Below, in pieces: positions 4,919 through 5,287 of a DNA stretch of 5,287 nt. The notes under the pieces were generated by a model. That model made no database searches. It saw only the letters and a program-made list of their open reading frames with translations, and had not been told where the DNA came from. The first letter of the stretch is position 1. Every line of letters begins with the position of its first letter. The stretch spans positions 1-5,287 of the forward strand of contig JAFGQM010000131.1 of NCBI GenBank assembly GCA_016935655.1. The letters run 5' to 3'. Source of the stretch: Candidatus Altarchaeota archaeon (GTDB taxonomy: Archaea > Altiarchaeota > Altiarchaeia > JAFGQM01). A program made the position numbers and the translations under genes.

Positions 4919-5287
4919 GGTAAGCAAGAATTCGCCCACAGGCCGATTATCGCGATGATGTCGCTCAGGCCTACGTTCCCGCTGGAGTCTATGTCCGCAG
5001 CCTGGTCGGCAGTCGCCCACTTGCCTATCACCTGGATTATGTCCCCAAGTCCTATGTTCATGCCGCCATCTAAGTTGGCGTCCTTGTTGACGCAGGCAGA
5101 GTCCTTGCAGAGGTCGTAGGTGCACATGTCAGAATCAGTACATTCCAAATTTGTACTACAACCTCCCCCACAGGAATTAAGACATGCGCCCCCACAATCA
5201 ACCCCGGCTTCATCCCCGTTCTTCAGTCCGTCATGACAGGAGGGCATCGAGTAGGCCTTGTCATAGAGTGGTGTGGGGCCGTCATAG
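4915..5287 (-). CDS. C-terminal part of a secreted Cys-rich, dockerin-terminated surface protein (5' end beyond the window)
   Basis: The frame is open to the right edge, giving the last 123 residues of a longer protein; the Met at 5247 is internal, because the frame continues upstream (YDGPTPLYDKAYS). First comes a Cys-rich segment with the recurrent extracellular motif CHDGLKNGDEAGVDCGGAC, then C-x5-C spacings (CSTNLECTDSDMCTYDLC) typical of small disulfide-bonded repeats in surface proteins. Then two dockerin-like EF-hand repeats: DANLDGGMNIGLGDIIQVIGKW and DIDSSGNVGLSDIIAIIGLW. The protein ends WANSCLP. The second repeat keeps the canonical 12-residue D..D loop; the first has two extra residues. 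Such domains bind Ca2+ and, in cellulosomal systems, cohesins; no cohesin is visible here. The TAA stop (4915-4917) overlaps the TAG of the convergent HPS-RraA gene. The catalytic or binding part lies outside the window. Confidence 0.85.
   Translation of the reverse strand, partial: YDGPTPLYDKAYSMPSCHDGLKNGDEAGVDCGGACLNSCGGGCSTNLECTDSDMCTYDLCKDSACVNKDANLDGGMNIGLGDIIQVIGKWATADQAADIDSSGNVGLSDIIAIIGLWANSCLP
4924..5082 (-). repeat. Two tandem dockerin-like EF-hand repeats in the right-edge protein
   Basis: Repeat 1 spans about 5014-5082 and repeat 2 about 4924-4995, sharing the pattern D-x-N/D-x-D/S-G ... GL-G/S-DII-x-x-IG-x-WA. Calcium ligands at loop positions 1, 3, 5 and 12 are recognisable in repeat 2 (D, D, S, D). 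Repeat 1 has its distal Asp shifted by two. The final half-repeat is also the tail of the 98-residue mini-protein at 1048-1344. Confidence 0.75.

Overview
The window looks archaeal. Most genes have a T/A-rich TATA-like element centred about 25-32 bp before the start codon and no convincing Shine-Dalgarno sequence, which suggests leaderless transcripts. Ile is often ATA and Arg often AGG. The gene content also fits: a single-domain MgtE-type transporter beside a PhoU/TrkA-C protein, and hexulose-6-phosphate synthase fused to an RraA-like domain. Exported proteins with dockerin-like C-termini suggest an uncultured lineage, but the sequence alone does not fix the phylum.

Layout, left to right. 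Positions 1-1012 (-) hold the N-terminal 337 residues of a secreted parallel beta-helix protein that runs off the left edge. Positions 1048-1344 (-) hold a 98-residue exported mini-protein: a paralogous N-terminal module joined directly to the last half-repeat of a dockerin-like domain, as if the middle of a larger gene were missing. Positions 1355-2290 (-) encode a membrane-anchored protein with a Rossmann/glutamine-amidotransferase-like ectodomain of unknown function. Positions 2328-2954 (-) and 2986-3558 (-) encode a PhoU/TrkA-C protein and an MgtE-type permease, probably a divalent-cation transport pair. Positions 3644-4918 (+) encode the HPS-RraA fusion, divergent from the permease across 85 bp that carry both promoters. 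Positions 4915-5287 (-) hold the C-terminal 123 residues of a Cys-rich, dockerin-terminated protein that enters from the right edge; its stop codon overlaps that of the fusion gene.

Functionally there is a small housekeeping core (cation transport with its likely regulator, and sugar-phosphate/formaldehyde chemistry for pentose supply) set between two pieces of a cell-surface protein repertoire. The 10-bp gap between the anchored protein and the mini-gene suggests co-transcription. The other minus-strand genes are 31-37 bp apart, each gap holding a possible TATA box, so they may be transcribed separately although they share a direction. No RNA genes, CRISPR arrays or insertion sequences are visible, and no gene-free stretch exceeds 300 bases.
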